From Prevotella sp. (GTDB lineage Bacteria > Bacteroidota > Bacteroidia > Bacteroidales > Bacteroidaceae), in assembly GCA_017395215.1 (NCBI GenBank), contig JAFPVW010000079.1, positions 1-62,580 of the forward strand: a stretch of 62,580 bases of DNA. The letters run 5' to 3'. The notes under the pieces were generated by a model. That model saw only the letters and a list, made by a program, of their open reading frames with translations. It did no database searches and was not told the origin of the DNA. The position numbers were made by a program, and so were the translations under genes. Numbering within the stretch: position 1 is the stretch's first letter; every line of letters starts with the position of its first letter. This document shows positions 34,024-42,230 of this stretch, in pieces.

Positions 34024-35454
34024 ATGAAGAAAATACTGACCACCATCGCACTGGCACTCATCGCCAGCCTCGCCACAGCCCAGACGGGCATCACCTTTGT
34101 GGTCGACGAGAATCTCTCGCCTGTTGAAGATGATGCTATTGTGAAATACCAAAACAGTGGCGCTCAGGCGCTCAACGGGATTTTTCATGACGAAGGCGTT
34201 CCCGGCGACACCCACGCCATGATTGCCTGGAGCTTTGCTGACGACGAGAAGTTTTACACCTTTACCGGGAAGGATGTCTTCTTCAAGACGGTTGTGCGGG
34301 CCTACGCCGAGCACCGTCCGCTCGTGCTCTCGCCCGACATGATCTGGGTGCTTATCAGTCAGGGGTTCGCCCGCTATGTAAATGCCCACCCCGAGCAGTT
34401 GCGCGACCAGCTGGTGAACCACTCGGGGAAGATGGACCTCGTGGTACAGTCCGACAAGGACTTGCTCTCCGGCGATGCCGACTGGCAGAAACTGATGGCC
34501 GACTTCACGGCACAGATCAACGATGCCACCAAGGGCGACATCGCCAAGACCATCACCGCCGACTTCACTACCACTGGTATCACCGAGCGCATCACCTCGC
34601 AGATTACGCTGATGGAGACCATGAAGAGCTATTTCGACTATGTGGTCCATTATATAGCCTGCGGCATCCCTTCCGTTACGCTCACTGGTACACCTGAAGA
34701 TTGGCAGAAAGTGCTTGAGAAGACGCAGCAGCTGCAGAAATATGCCGTCGGCCCGTGGACGAAGCGCCTCATCCCCATCCTGACGGAGTTTGTCAAAGCC
34801 TCCGAGGGAAAGGCCGACCAAGCTTTCTGGCAGGGCATGGTCAAGAAACATCGTGTTGATAAATTGGCTGGTGGCGGGTGCGACTTCCGCAAACCTACGA
34901 AGCTGGACGGATGGATACTCAAGTTCTTCCCCGACGAGAACGGACAGACGCCCGACCAGGTGCCACACATGCACAAGATGCCGTCGGAGCGGGTGTATGT
35001 CGATTTCAAATACAAGGTCATCAGCCCTGCCGACGGTACGGTCCTCACTGATATCCCGATGCAGCTCGTGGCCGGCTTCATCGGAACCGAAGTGGACACC
35101 CTGACACATGCCCTTACGCCCAAGATGGGGTGGGTGGTCAGACAGATGGAGGGCAGCGACAGCATCGTGAAACAACTCCAGAAGATGGACTCAGAGGATT
35201 CCTTCTTCGGCATCGAGTTGCGCGTGAACAAAGTGCCCGAACACCTTGCCCAGTTGCCGCACATCAAGCGGCTGACCCTCTACTTTACCGACAAAGTCGA
35301 GCTGCCCGAGTGGTTCTATGGCCTGCAGATTGACAACCTGCGCATCAATGGCGAGATGACCGACGAGCAGGAAGCCGCCATCTGGAAGCATTTCCCCAAT
35401 GCCATTCTCAATTCAAAGGGAGCCGCATCAAGGAGCAACATGCCGGCAAGATGA
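34024..35454 (+). CDS. DUF4419-family secreted protein
   Basis: 476 residues, signal peptide 1-20. Matches from memory the DUF4419 family: HRPLVLSPDMIWVLISQGFARYVNAHPE near the N-terminus, YIACGIPSVTLTGTPEDWQKV in the middle, and LDGWILKFFP. Function unknown. It starts 18 nt after the anti-sigma-like gene and is followed by a terminator, so it belongs to the sigma-factor operon. Confidence 0.82.
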   Translation: MKKILTTIALALIASLATAQTGITFVVDENLSPVEDDAIVKYQNSGAQALNGIFHDEGVPGDTHAMIAWSFADDEKFYTFTGKDVFFKTVVRAYAEHRPLVLSPDMIWVLISQGFARYVNAHPEQLRDQLVNHSGKMDLVVQSDKDLLSGDADWQKLMADFTAQINDATKGDIAKTITADFTTTGITERITSQITLMETMKSYFDYVVHYIACGIPSVTLTGTPEDWQKVLEKTQQLQKYAVGPWTKRLIPILTEFVKASEGKADQAFWQGMVKKHRVDKLAGGGCDFRKPTKLDGWILKFFPDENGQTPDQVPHMHKMPSERVYVDFKYKVISPADGTVLTDIPMQLVAGFIGTEVDTLTHALTPKMGWVVRQMEGSDSIVKQLQKMDSEDSFFGIELRVNKVPEHLAQLPHIKRLTLYFTDKVELPEWFYGLQIDNLRINGEMTDEQEAAIWKHFPNAILNSKGAASRSNMPAR

Positions 35455-35515
35455 AACCGTCGACTATTTTGAAGACGGTTCCAGTAACTCCTAAAAAGCG
35501 TGCTGATTAAATTTC

Positions 35516-35547
35516 AAGCCGAAAGTTTTGCGCTTTCGGCTTTTTTG
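35516..35547 (+). terminator. Terminator after the sigma/DUF4419 operon
   Basis: Perfect 10-bp stem AAGCCGAAAG / CTTTCGGCTT with a 7-nt loop and a trailing T run. It overlaps the -33 region of the next promoter. Confidence 0.85.
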
Positions 35548-35549
35548 TT

Positions 35550-35557
35550 TACTTTTG
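35550..35557 (+). promoter_or_regulatory. Promoter -7 box for the DUF2264 gene
   Basis: TACTTTTG, with TTTTG at 35526-35530 as a possible -33 element (19-nt spacer) inside the loop of the preceding terminator. Confidence 0.65.
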
Positions 35558-35594
35558 CATCCTGAACAGCCAAGAAATACTAAAACAAATACCT

Positions 35595-36860
35595 ATGAAG
35601 AAAGCAATTATTCTACTGATGGCGCTGATGGCGCTGACTCCCGTTGAGGCTAAGAAGGTGAAGAAGGCGATGCAGACCGACCGCGAGTATTGGTGCGAGC
35701 TGACTTACAAGATGGCACAGCCTGTGTTGGAGAATATGGCCAAGGGCGAACTGCAGAAGAACATGAAGACGGAGTTCTCGCCCTCGTTCGACAACCGTAA
35801 CCGCAAGGTGGTCTACATGGAGACCTTCGGGCGCCTGATGGCGGGCATCGCCCCGTGGCTCTCGCTACCCGACGACGACACCGCCGAGGGACACCTGCGA
35901 CACCAGCTGCGCGAGTGGGCACTGGCCTCGTATAAGAACAGCGTCGACCCGCAGTCGCCCGACTATCTCGTCTGGGGTGCCTCCGGCCAGAATCTCGTGG
36001 ACGCCGCCTACATCGCCGAGTCGTTCATCCGCGCCTACGATGCCCTGTGGGTGCCGCTCGACCAAACCACGAAGGACCGCTACATCGCAGAGTTCAAGAA
36101 ACTGCGCTCCATTGAGCCGCCCTACACCAACTGGTTCCTCTTCTCCTCGGTTATCGAGAGCTTCATTGCCAAGGCCGTGGGTCTGAAGGAGTACGACGAT
36201 TTCCGCGTGATGATGACCATCCGCAAGGTCGAGGAGTGGTATGTGGGCGACGGCTGGTATGCCGACGGCCCCGTCTTCGCCTTCGACTACTACTCGAGCT
36301 ACGTCTTCCACGCCATGTACCTCGAGACGCTGCAGAACATGATCGACGCCAAGGCCAACACCCGCTTGGAATACAAGAAGTACTACGACCGTGCGCTGAA
36401 GCGCGCCCAGAAGTTCAGTATTATCCTCGAGCGCTTCATCTCGCCTGAGGGCACCTTCCCCGTCATCGGCCGGAGCACGCCCTACCGTCTTGCTGCCATG
36501 CAGCCCCTGGCCCTGATGGCGTGGTACCAGAAGCTGCCGAAGGACCTGTCGAACGGACAGGTGCGCGCCGCCCTCACCGCCGTTATGCACCGAATGTTCG
36601 ACCAACAGCAGAACTATAACGATGCTGGTTTCCTGACCATCGGCTTTTGCGGCTCGCAGCCTGAGACGGCCGACTGGTACACCAACAACGGCTCGCTCTA
36701 CATGACCAGTCTCTCGTTCATGCCCCTCGGTCTGCCCGCCGACCATCCGTTCTGGACCGACAAGGCCGAGCCGTGGACGCAGGTCAAGGCCTGGGGCGGC
36801 CAGCCCTTCCCGAAGGACCATCGTTGGGCCGATGATATCCAGACAAAGGACAGATGGTAG
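35595..36860 (+). CDS. DUF2264 protein, probable glucuronidase-type enzyme
   Basis: 421 residues, signal peptide 1-19. An all-helical barrel with DUF2264 features: YMETFGRLMAGIAPWL, PPYTNWFLFSSVIESFIAKA, VGDGWYADGPVFAFDYYSSYVFHAMYL, and SPEGTFPVIGRSTPYRLAAMQPL. Some DUF2264 proteins are, to my knowledge, exo-beta-glucuronidases acting on arabinogalactan (CAZy GH154); that would suit the other enzymes here, but activity is inferred. Single-gene unit with its own promoter; it meets the convergent wbqC-like gene with only 6 nt between. Confidence 0.8.
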   Translation: MKKAIILLMALMALTPVEAKKVKKAMQTDREYWCELTYKMAQPVLENMAKGELQKNMKTEFSPSFDNRNRKVVYMETFGRLMAGIAPWLSLPDDDTAEGHLRHQLREWALASYKNSVDPQSPDYLVWGASGQNLVDAAYIAESFIRAYDALWVPLDQTTKDRYIAEFKKLRSIEPPYTNWFLFSSVIESFIAKAVGLKEYDDFRVMMTIRKVEEWYVGDGWYADGPVFAFDYYSSYVFHAMYLETLQNMIDAKANTRLEYKKYYDRALKRAQKFSIILERFISPEGTFPVIGRSTPYRLAAMQPLALMAWYQKLPKDLSNGQVRAALTAVMHRMFDQQQNYNDAGFLTIGFCGSQPETADWYTNNGSLYMTSLSFMPLGLPADHPFWTDKAEPWTQVKAWGGQPFPKDHRWADDIQTKDRW

Positions 36861-36866
36861 GAATAA

Positions 36867-37514
36867 TCAGAGGTAGAAGATAGCCTCCGGCCCCATATTG
36901 AACAGCAGGTCTACGATGCTGAGGTTCGGCTGAAAGCCGTGCTTCGCCTCGTAGACCTGATAGTATCTGCGTGGGGTGAAGTCAGGGTCGGGTGCCGGGT
37001 GCTTGGGGTTTATGGATTCGCGGTAATCGGTGAAGGGTGAAGGGTGAAGGGTACGCTCGAGCTTGCTCGCTTTGCTTGCAAAGAAGGGAGGTTTCTGATA
37101 AGCGGTGGTGTAGTGGACGGTGGGCTGTATGTCGAGCAGTTCACAAAGCTTTTCGCGGATAGCCTCGTTGAAGTCGAAAAGGTAGTCCCAGCGCTGCTCA
37201 AAGAACGGGCGCAGGTCGTCTTCGTAGTACATGAAGAAGGGCGAGTCGCCGTAGGCCGACTGCAGGGCGTTCCAGTGCAGGTGGCGCCAGTTGCCGTGGT
37301 CGCTGATGCGGATATCCTTGATAAGTTGAGAGTTGCCCCGTTCCACGGGAACAGTCAGCACTTGTGTGCCCTGTGTGGTGGCAATGACGCAGCGGTTGCG
37401 GTAGGTCTGCTTCTGGAATGTCTCGTGGCGCTCTATCCACGCCTCGTCGGCGCGGTAGAGCTTCTGGTACCACTGCACGGGCCCGAAGTAGGTCGTTGAG
37501 AGCAGCGCGTTCAT
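36867..37514 (-). CDS. WbqC-like family protein
   Basis: 215 residues. N-terminal LLSTTYFGPVQWYQKLYRADEAWIERHETFQKQTYRNRCVIATTQG and WRHLHWNALQSAYGDSPFFMYYEDDL are typical of the WbqC family, often next to glycan or lipopolysaccharide genes; biochemical role unclear. The ATG at 37514 is preferred (MNALLST); it follows the lepB2 stop after 1 nt. A tandem GTGAAGG tract (37029-37052) encodes TLHPSPFT in frame. Last gene of GH43-dapB-lepB-lepB2-wbqC. Confidence 0.85.
   Translation of the reverse strand: MNALLSTTYFGPVQWYQKLYRADEAWIERHETFQKQTYRNRCVIATTQGTQVLTVPVERGNSQLIKDIRISDHGNWRHLHWNALQSAYGDSPFFMYYEDDLRPFFEQRWDYLFDFNEAIREKLCELLDIQPTVHYTTAYQKPPFFASKASKLERTLHPSPFTDYRESINPKHPAPDPDFTPRRYYQVYEAKHGFQPNLSIVDLLFNMGPEAIFYL
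37029..37052. repeat. In-frame GGTGAAG tandem tract in the wbqC-like gene
   Basis: Three and a half copies of the 7-nt unit GGTGAAG on the plus strand, translated as LHPSPFT in the minus-strand gene. Confidence 0.75.
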
Positions 37515-37515
37515 C

Positions 37516-38013
37516 TTATCGTGACAGCAGCAGTCGGTCGGTGTCGTAGCCATTCCAGAAGAGACTGCCAGGGGCGTGGTTATATACAATAAGGAACACG
37601 CGCCCGATAATCTGCTCCTCGCGAATCAGTCCGAAACGGTCGATCATATAGTAGTCGTGCTTGGCGCAACTGGCTTTCCCCGGCACGACGAAGGTACGCC
37701 CCTGCCACTTGACGGTGTCGCCGGGCAAGCCCGTACACTGGCCTACAGAGACATTGCCGACGGTGTCGTCGACGGCCACATAGTCGCCTTTATCGACGGC
37801 CTGCCAGCACAGCCGTCCGTAGGAGAAGAGTCCCTCGCCCCCCGTGCGCAGGCCATACGACCAACGGTTCACCATCACCCTGTCGCCCGCCTTGAACGCC
37901 GGCTCCAACTGAGAGCCGGGCACGGTATAGATGGTAAAGACCAGCGCGCGGAACGCCATCATCACGACGAACGCCACCGCCAGCGCCAAAAGGAACTTCA
38001 GCGTACTGCGCAT
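37516..38013 (-). CDS. Signal peptidase I paralogue lacking the catalytic Lys
   Basis: 165 residues, one N-terminal transmembrane helix (about 6-29). It keeps the Ser box in altered form (VPGSQLEPAFKAGDRVMVNR, Ser34), but the Lys box that reads YVKRCVGLPG in the neighbouring lepB reads SVGQCTGLPG here, so the general-base Lys is Gly91 and the next Arg is Gln92. The GDNRxxSxDSR box is also lost (YYMIDRFGLIREEQIIGR). Probably not a Ser/Lys protease; it may assist or regulate LepB. It lies between lepB and the wbqC-like gene, with 39 nt to lepB. Confidence 0.87.
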   Translation of the reverse strand: MRSTLKFLLALAVAFVVMMAFRALVFTIYTVPGSQLEPAFKAGDRVMVNRWSYGLRTGGEGLFSYGRLCWQAVDKGDYVAVDDTVGNVSVGQCTGLPGDTVKWQGRTFVVPGKASCAKHDYYMIDRFGLIREEQIIGRVFLIVYNHAPGSLFWNGYDTDRLLLSR

Positions 38014-38052
38014 GTCAGGTATGTCGCTATATTATAGCGACAGACAGAACGG

Positions 38053-39486
38053 CTACTTGATGTTGTCGACGAAGCGGAACAGACGGCTCCAGCGGATGCC
38101 GTTCATGCCACGGCGGTCGGGGTCGCTCGACCACCAGATGAAGATGGGCTTGCCGACGATGTGGTCCTCGGGCACAAAGCCCCAGTAGCGCGAGTCGGCG
38201 GAGTTGTGGCGGTTGTCGCCCTGCATCCAGTAGTAGTCCAGCTTGAACGTATATTCATTAGATTCTTTGCCGTTGATATAGATTTTCCCGTCCTTCACCT
38301 CGAGCTGGTTGCCCTCATAGGCACGGATGGGCCGCTCGTAGATGGGCAGGTTGTCGAGTGTCAGCTTGATGCTCTCGCCCTTCTTCGGAATCCAGATGGG
38401 GCCGTAGTTGTCGCGCGTCCAGTGCATGTTGCCGTTCTGCGGGTAGATGTCGCGCTCCTCGGCCTCGGTGTTCAGCGTGATGCTCTCCACCAGGTCCTTG
38501 CGGGCACCGAGCACGTCGACGGCGTGCTTCGTCAGCGGCATGTAGCCCATCTGGTTGAGCTGCATGAGGTCCTCCATCGAGATGCCCAGCTCCTGCATCA
38601 GCTCGTCGGGCAGTCCCTGCTTCAGCTTGACGTGGTAGGTGTACTGCACGTTGTCGGGCTCTTTGTTGGCCTTGCCGTCGAGGTAGACGATGCGATTCTT
38701 GATCTGCAGTGTCTGACCGGGCAGGCCGACGCAGCGCTTCACGTAGTTCTCGCGACGGTCGGTGGGGCGCGTTGACACGCCGCCGAAGTCGCCGAAGTGG
38801 TCGAGGATGACCTGCCGTCCCGTGTTATAGACGGTCTGGAAGAACTTCAGCCGCTGCTCGGCGCTGAGCGAGTCAGGGTCGGGATGGTTGGGCAGGGCCT
38901 GATAGCCCAGCATATAGCACAGGTGGTAATACTCCGTCTGGTACTGCTGGTTGTTGCAGATGGTGTCGCCGGCGGGATAGTTGAACACGACGATATCGTT
39001 CAGTTCGACCTGTCCGAGACCCTTCACGCGGCGGTAGTCCCACTGCGGCCACTCGATGTACGACTTGCACTCGAAGACGGGCAGCGTGTGCTGCGTCAGG
39101 GGCATCGTCAGCGGCGTCTGCGGTATGCGTGGACCGTACGACACCTTCGACACGAACAGGTAGTCGCCCGTCAGCAGCGACTTCTCGAGCGAGCTCGACG
39201 GGATGACGTAGTTCTGGAAGAAGAACAGGTTGATGAAGTAGACGGCCACGAGGGCGAATACGAGGGCGTCGACCCACGACATGACCCACTTCACCGGGCC
39301 TTCCGACTCCTTCCACCACTGCCACTTGATTTTCTTCGAGATATATGCGTCGTAGATGAACGGCACTACCAACAGTCCCCACCACGACTTTACCCAGTAG
39401 AGGAACAGCAGGTAGAGCACCAGCACAACGATGAACTTAGCCCACTGCTTCCGGGGGTCCAGTTTTTCTTTCTTCTTTGTTTTCAT
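38053..39486 (-). CDS. lepB: Signal peptidase I
   Basis: Removes signal peptides from exported proteins at the inner membrane. 477 residues, long as usual for Bacteroidetes: two or three N-terminal membrane segments, Ser box YVIPSSSLEKSLLTGDYLFVSK, a large insertion, Lys box NYVKRCVGLPGQ and the C-terminal GDNRHNSADSRYWGFVPEDHIVGK. It starts 3 nt after dapB. It should process the secreted hydrolases of this window. Confidence 0.95.
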   Translation of the reverse strand: MKTKKKEKLDPRKQWAKFIVVLVLYLLFLYWVKSWWGLLVVPFIYDAYISKKIKWQWWKESEGPVKWVMSWVDALVFALVAVYFINLFFFQNYVIPSSSLEKSLLTGDYLFVSKVSYGPRIPQTPLTMPLTQHTLPVFECKSYIEWPQWDYRRVKGLGQVELNDIVVFNYPAGDTICNNQQYQTEYYHLCYMLGYQALPNHPDPDSLSAEQRLKFFQTVYNTGRQVILDHFGDFGGVSTRPTDRRENYVKRCVGLPGQTLQIKNRIVYLDGKANKEPDNVQYTYHVKLKQGLPDELMQELGISMEDLMQLNQMGYMPLTKHAVDVLGARKDLVESITLNTEAEERDIYPQNGNMHWTRDNYGPIWIPKKGESIKLTLDNLPIYERPIRAYEGNQLEVKDGKIYINGKESNEYTFKLDYYWMQGDNRHNSADSRYWGFVPEDHIVGKPIFIWWSSDPDRRGMNGIRWSRLFRFVDNIK

Positions 39487-39489
39487 AGC

Positions 39490-40311
39490 TTAAAACTTAA
39501 ACATATCCGAGATTGTCAGCAGACCCTCGTGGTCCTTGGTGTACTCAGCAGCCAGGACGGCACCTAAGGCAAAGCCCTTGCGCGAGTGGGCGTCGTGGCT
39601 GATGGTGATGAGGTCGGCATCCGAGTCATAGCGGATGGTGTGGATGCCAGGCACTTCGCCCCGGCGGTAAGAAACAATGGGCAGCAAAGCCTCCCCAAGC
39701 CCCTCCGAAGGAGGGGGTGTCTGGTTACCGGAAGCAGCGGAATTATGTAATTCAACATCCCCTCCTTCGGAGGGGCTTGGGGAGGCCTCGAGATGCCCTT
39801 CCCATCCTTTGATGCGGTCAATCTCGGCCACAATCTCCTCGGCCAGCGTGATAGCCGTGCCGCTGGGGTGGTCGAGCTTGTGCACGTGGTGCGTCTCCTC
39901 CATCTCCACGTCGTACTGCGGGAACTGGTTCATGATTTTGGCTAAGTAGCGGTTTACGGCCGAGAAGATGGCTACGCCAATAGAGAAGTTCGAGGCCCAG
40001 AAGAGGGTGGAGGGTTGAGGGTTGAGGGCGGAGGGAGTGCATGCCTTGCGCACGTCGTCGCCGTGCTCCTTCATCCAGCCCGTCGAGCCCGATACCACCT
40101 TCACGCCCTTGGCCCACGCCTTCAGGTAGTTGCCGTAGGCCACCTGCGGGGTGGTGAACTCAATGGCCACGTCGGCCGATGCAAACTCAGGACTGTCGAA
40201 GTCCTGCTGGTTGTCAATGTCGATGATGCTCACAATCTCGTGGCCACGTTCCAGGGCAATCTGCTCAATCATCTTGCCCATCTTGCCGTAGCCTATCAAT
40301 GCTATTTTCAT
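39490..40311 (-). CDS. dapB: 4-hydroxy-tetrahydrodipicolinate reductase with repeat-encoded inserts
   Basis: NAD(P)H-dependent reductase of lysine and diaminopimelate synthesis. 273 residues: N-terminal nucleotide-binding GYGKMGKMIE, WASNFSIGV, and the substrate loop HHVHKLDHPSGTAITLAEEI. Two foreign in-frame stretches: SALNPQPSTLF (~92-102, a degenerate tract) just before the WASNFS strand, and EASPSPSEGG...TPPPSEGLGEA (~174-208, paired hairpin element) in the loop before YRRGEVPGIHTI. Without them the length is near the family norm. Starts 4 nt after the GH43 stop and precedes lepB by 3 nt. Cytosolic. Confidence 0.95.
   Translation of the reverse strand: MKIALIGYGKMGKMIEQIALERGHEIVSIIDIDNQQDFDSPEFASADVAIEFTTPQVAYGNYLKAWAKGVKVVSGSTGWMKEHGDDVRKACTPSALNPQPSTLFWASNFSIGVAIFSAVNRYLAKIMNQFPQYDVEMEETHHVHKLDHPSGTAITLAEEIVAEIDRIKGWEGHLEASPSPSEGGDVELHNSAASGNQTPPPSEGLGEALLPIVSYRRGEVPGIHTIRYDSDADLITISHDAHSRKGFALGAVLAAEYTKDHEGLLTISDMFKF
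39687..39788. repeat. Double-hairpin element, copy 4 (inside dapB)
   Basis: Inverted arms 39687-39720 and 39755-39788, differing at 2 of 34 positions (AAGCCTCCCCAAGCCCCTCC...). Each arm has a CCCCTCCGAAGGAGGGG mini-hairpin. 34-nt centre. Translated in full, about 34 residues. Confidence 0.92.
40004..40036. repeat. In-frame GAGGGTT tandem tract in dapB
   Basis: Tandem GAGGGTT/GAGGGTG units encoding LNPQPSTL, immediately before the conserved WASNFS segment. Confidence 0.75.
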
Positions 40312-40315
40312 ACCT

Positions 40316-42106
40316 TTATCTTATTACTTTCTTACCGTTTACTATATAGACGCCCCTTCGCCCAGGCTCACCGACGCGCCGCCCCTGCAGATCAAACATC
40401 GTCTCCTTCCTCGTTTGTTGCGATTTCATCGCAACCCCGCTTATGCCCGTCAGGTCGTCGCCCGTGCGGTATCCCCACACCGTGACGCCGCTGTTGGCCA
40501 GTGCCGTGAAGGCCACCGTCTTCTTCGTCTGGCTCGGCTCCATCGTCTGCTCCACCATCACGCCCTTGTACACAGTCGTGCCTATCTTGATGTTCACATA
40601 CGACGTGCCCTCCTCGGCGATGCTCCATGTGCCCGTGCGGCTGCCGCTGATGGTGCCGTCGGCGTGCAGTATAATCTCCTCGGGCGTCGCCAGTTCCTTG
40701 TTGGCGTGATCCAGTCCGTACTTATGTATCAGCAGCTGGTAGGTGCCCGCTATCAGTGGCGTGGCCACCTGCTGCGTCGTGGCGATGTCGGCGCTCTTCA
40801 CCTTCTCGCCCGTGTACTCGAAGGGCGCGGCCACGAGCCAGCCGTTCTGGTTCTGGAACACCTGGTGGACGCGCACCTGATGGCCCTCGCCGCCGTTCTG
40901 GAAGCGGCTGTGATAGATCAGGTACGTGCGCCCGTCCTCGGCGGCGATGATGGAGTTGTGGCCCTGCGCCCGCTCACCGTCAGTGGCAATCATGTCGCCC
41001 CACTTTCCGTAGGCACCGAAGATGTTCACGCCGCGCGTGTCGGCACCGGGGCCGAAGTTCAGCGCGTAGTTCTGGAAGATGGCATTCTTACCTTGCGCAT
41101 CGACGTAGGGACCGTCGGGCTTCCTCGAGCGGAACACGCGCATCTGGTAGCCGCCCTTCTGCTCCAGTCCGCCGTAGGTGACGAACAGGAAGTAGTAGTC
41201 GCCGATATGTTCGATATACGAGGCCTCGCCCGACACGTAGTAGCCGCCCGCCACCTTCTTGCCGAAGTAGGGGTCGCTGGTCACGCCGTCGGTCGAGCCG
41301 CCCGTCGAGGGATATTTCACGTCGTAGTCGCGCAGACCGGTGTTCTCGTCGAGCTCCAGCATCCAGATGCCGCCGCTCCACGAGCCGTACGACATCCAGA
41401 GCCGTCCGTCTTCGTCGTAGAACACGCAGGGGTCGATGCAGTGCGGCCAGCGGCGACCCCAGTTGCTGCCGGTGTTATAGCGGCCGGGCAGACTGTTCTG
41501 CGTGCCGATGGCCAGCTCGAGGTCGGTATTCTTATAGTTGAGGCTTGCGGGTGCGCCAGCCACGTTGAAGCCGCTGATGACGACCGGAGCCTGATAGACG
41601 TAGGGGCCCGCAATGTTCTTCGACGTCAGCAGGATGATGCTCGAGTTCCAGTGAGGCCCGTTGATGCTCAGGTACATGCACCACAGCTGCAGCACGGGGT
41701 TGTAGATGACGTCGGGCGCCCACATGTTGCCGTTGACGCTATAGTCGCCGTAGGCTGCCGACCATGCCTGAGCGTCGAACTTCAGCTCGCGCTCCTCGCC
41801 GCCCACGGTGACCGTCTTCGTCATGTTCGTCACGAAGGCTTTCTCGTTGGCTACGTTGCTCACCGTCGTGCCCGCACTGTTCACTGTGCCCCACAGCGAA
41901 TTGACAGCCGACCAGTTCATCATGTCCTTCGAGCGGGCTGTGGCGCGGTGCGATCCGAAGATGTAGTAGAATTGCGAGTTTGGCACCCACACCACCGACG
42001 GGTCGTGGACACTCACACGATTCAGCGTATAACCGCTGGCAGGCACACTCGCTGCCAGCGCCAACACCGACACAAACAAGAGGATAGAATGCTTCATCTG
42101 CTTCAT
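40316..42106 (-). CDS. GH43 arabinan-active hydrolase with T9SS-type tail
   Basis: 596 residues. Signal peptide 1-25; GH43 propeller with VHDPSVVWVPNSQFYYIFGSH (catalytic-base Asp), NMWAPDVIYNPVLQLWCMYLS, CIDPCVFYDEDGRLWMSYGS and SGEASYIEHIGDYYFLFV, resembling endo-1,5-alpha-L-arabinanases. A C-terminal beta-domain (~455-560) and the tail MFDLQGRRVGEPGRRGVYIVNGKK mark it as type IX cargo. ATG at 42106, with a second at 42097. It is followed after 4 nt by dapB, so a secreted glycanase leads an operon of housekeeping genes. Confidence 0.9.
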   Translation of the reverse strand: MKQMKHSILLFVSVLALAASVPASGYTLNRVSVHDPSVVWVPNSQFYYIFGSHRATARSKDMMNWSAVNSLWGTVNSAGTTVSNVANEKAFVTNMTKTVTVGGEERELKFDAQAWSAAYGDYSVNGNMWAPDVIYNPVLQLWCMYLSINGPHWNSSIILLTSKNIAGPYVYQAPVVISGFNVAGAPASLNYKNTDLELAIGTQNSLPGRYNTGSNWGRRWPHCIDPCVFYDEDGRLWMSYGSWSGGIWMLELDENTGLRDYDVKYPSTGGSTDGVTSDPYFGKKVAGGYYVSGEASYIEHIGDYYFLFVTYGGLEQKGGYQMRVFRSRKPDGPYVDAQGKNAIFQNYALNFGPGADTRGVNIFGAYGKWGDMIATDGERAQGHNSIIAAEDGRTYLIYHSRFQNGGEGHQVRVHQVFQNQNGWLVAAPFEYTGEKVKSADIATTQQVATPLIAGTYQLLIHKYGLDHANKELATPEEIILHADGTISGSRTGTWSIAEEGTSYVNIKIGTTVYKGVMVEQTMEPSQTKKTVAFTALANSGVTVWGYRTGDDLTGISGVAMKSQQTRKETMFDLQGRRVGEPGRRGVYIVNGKKVIR

Positions 42107-42146
42107 TTTGTTCTGTCGTTCGACGACTCTTAAAGATATTTGGTTG

Positions 42147-42154
42147 CAAAATTA
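42147..42154 (-). promoter_or_regulatory. Promoter -7 box for the GH43-dapB-lepB operon
   Basis: TAATTTTG on the minus strand, 40 nt before the GH43 ATG. Divergent from the DUF2851 promoter. Confidence 0.6.
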
Positions 42155-42196
42155 CACATATTTTTCGAAAAACCTTGCAGAATTACCTTTTTTTAG

Positions 42197-42204
42197 TATC
42201 TTTG
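42197..42204 (+). promoter_or_regulatory. Promoter -7 box for the DUF2851 gene
   Basis: TATCTTTG with a TTG at 42175-42177 (19-nt spacer), 26 nt before the ATG at 42231. Supports that start over 42108. Confidence 0.7.
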
Positions 42205-42230
42205 CCGACAAAAACGAGCGATTCTGGCTT

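Noticed and set aside
40415-42133. 572-codon plus-strand open frame opposite GH43
   Set aside because: Arg/His/Val-rich shadow; GH43 motifs are on the minus strand.
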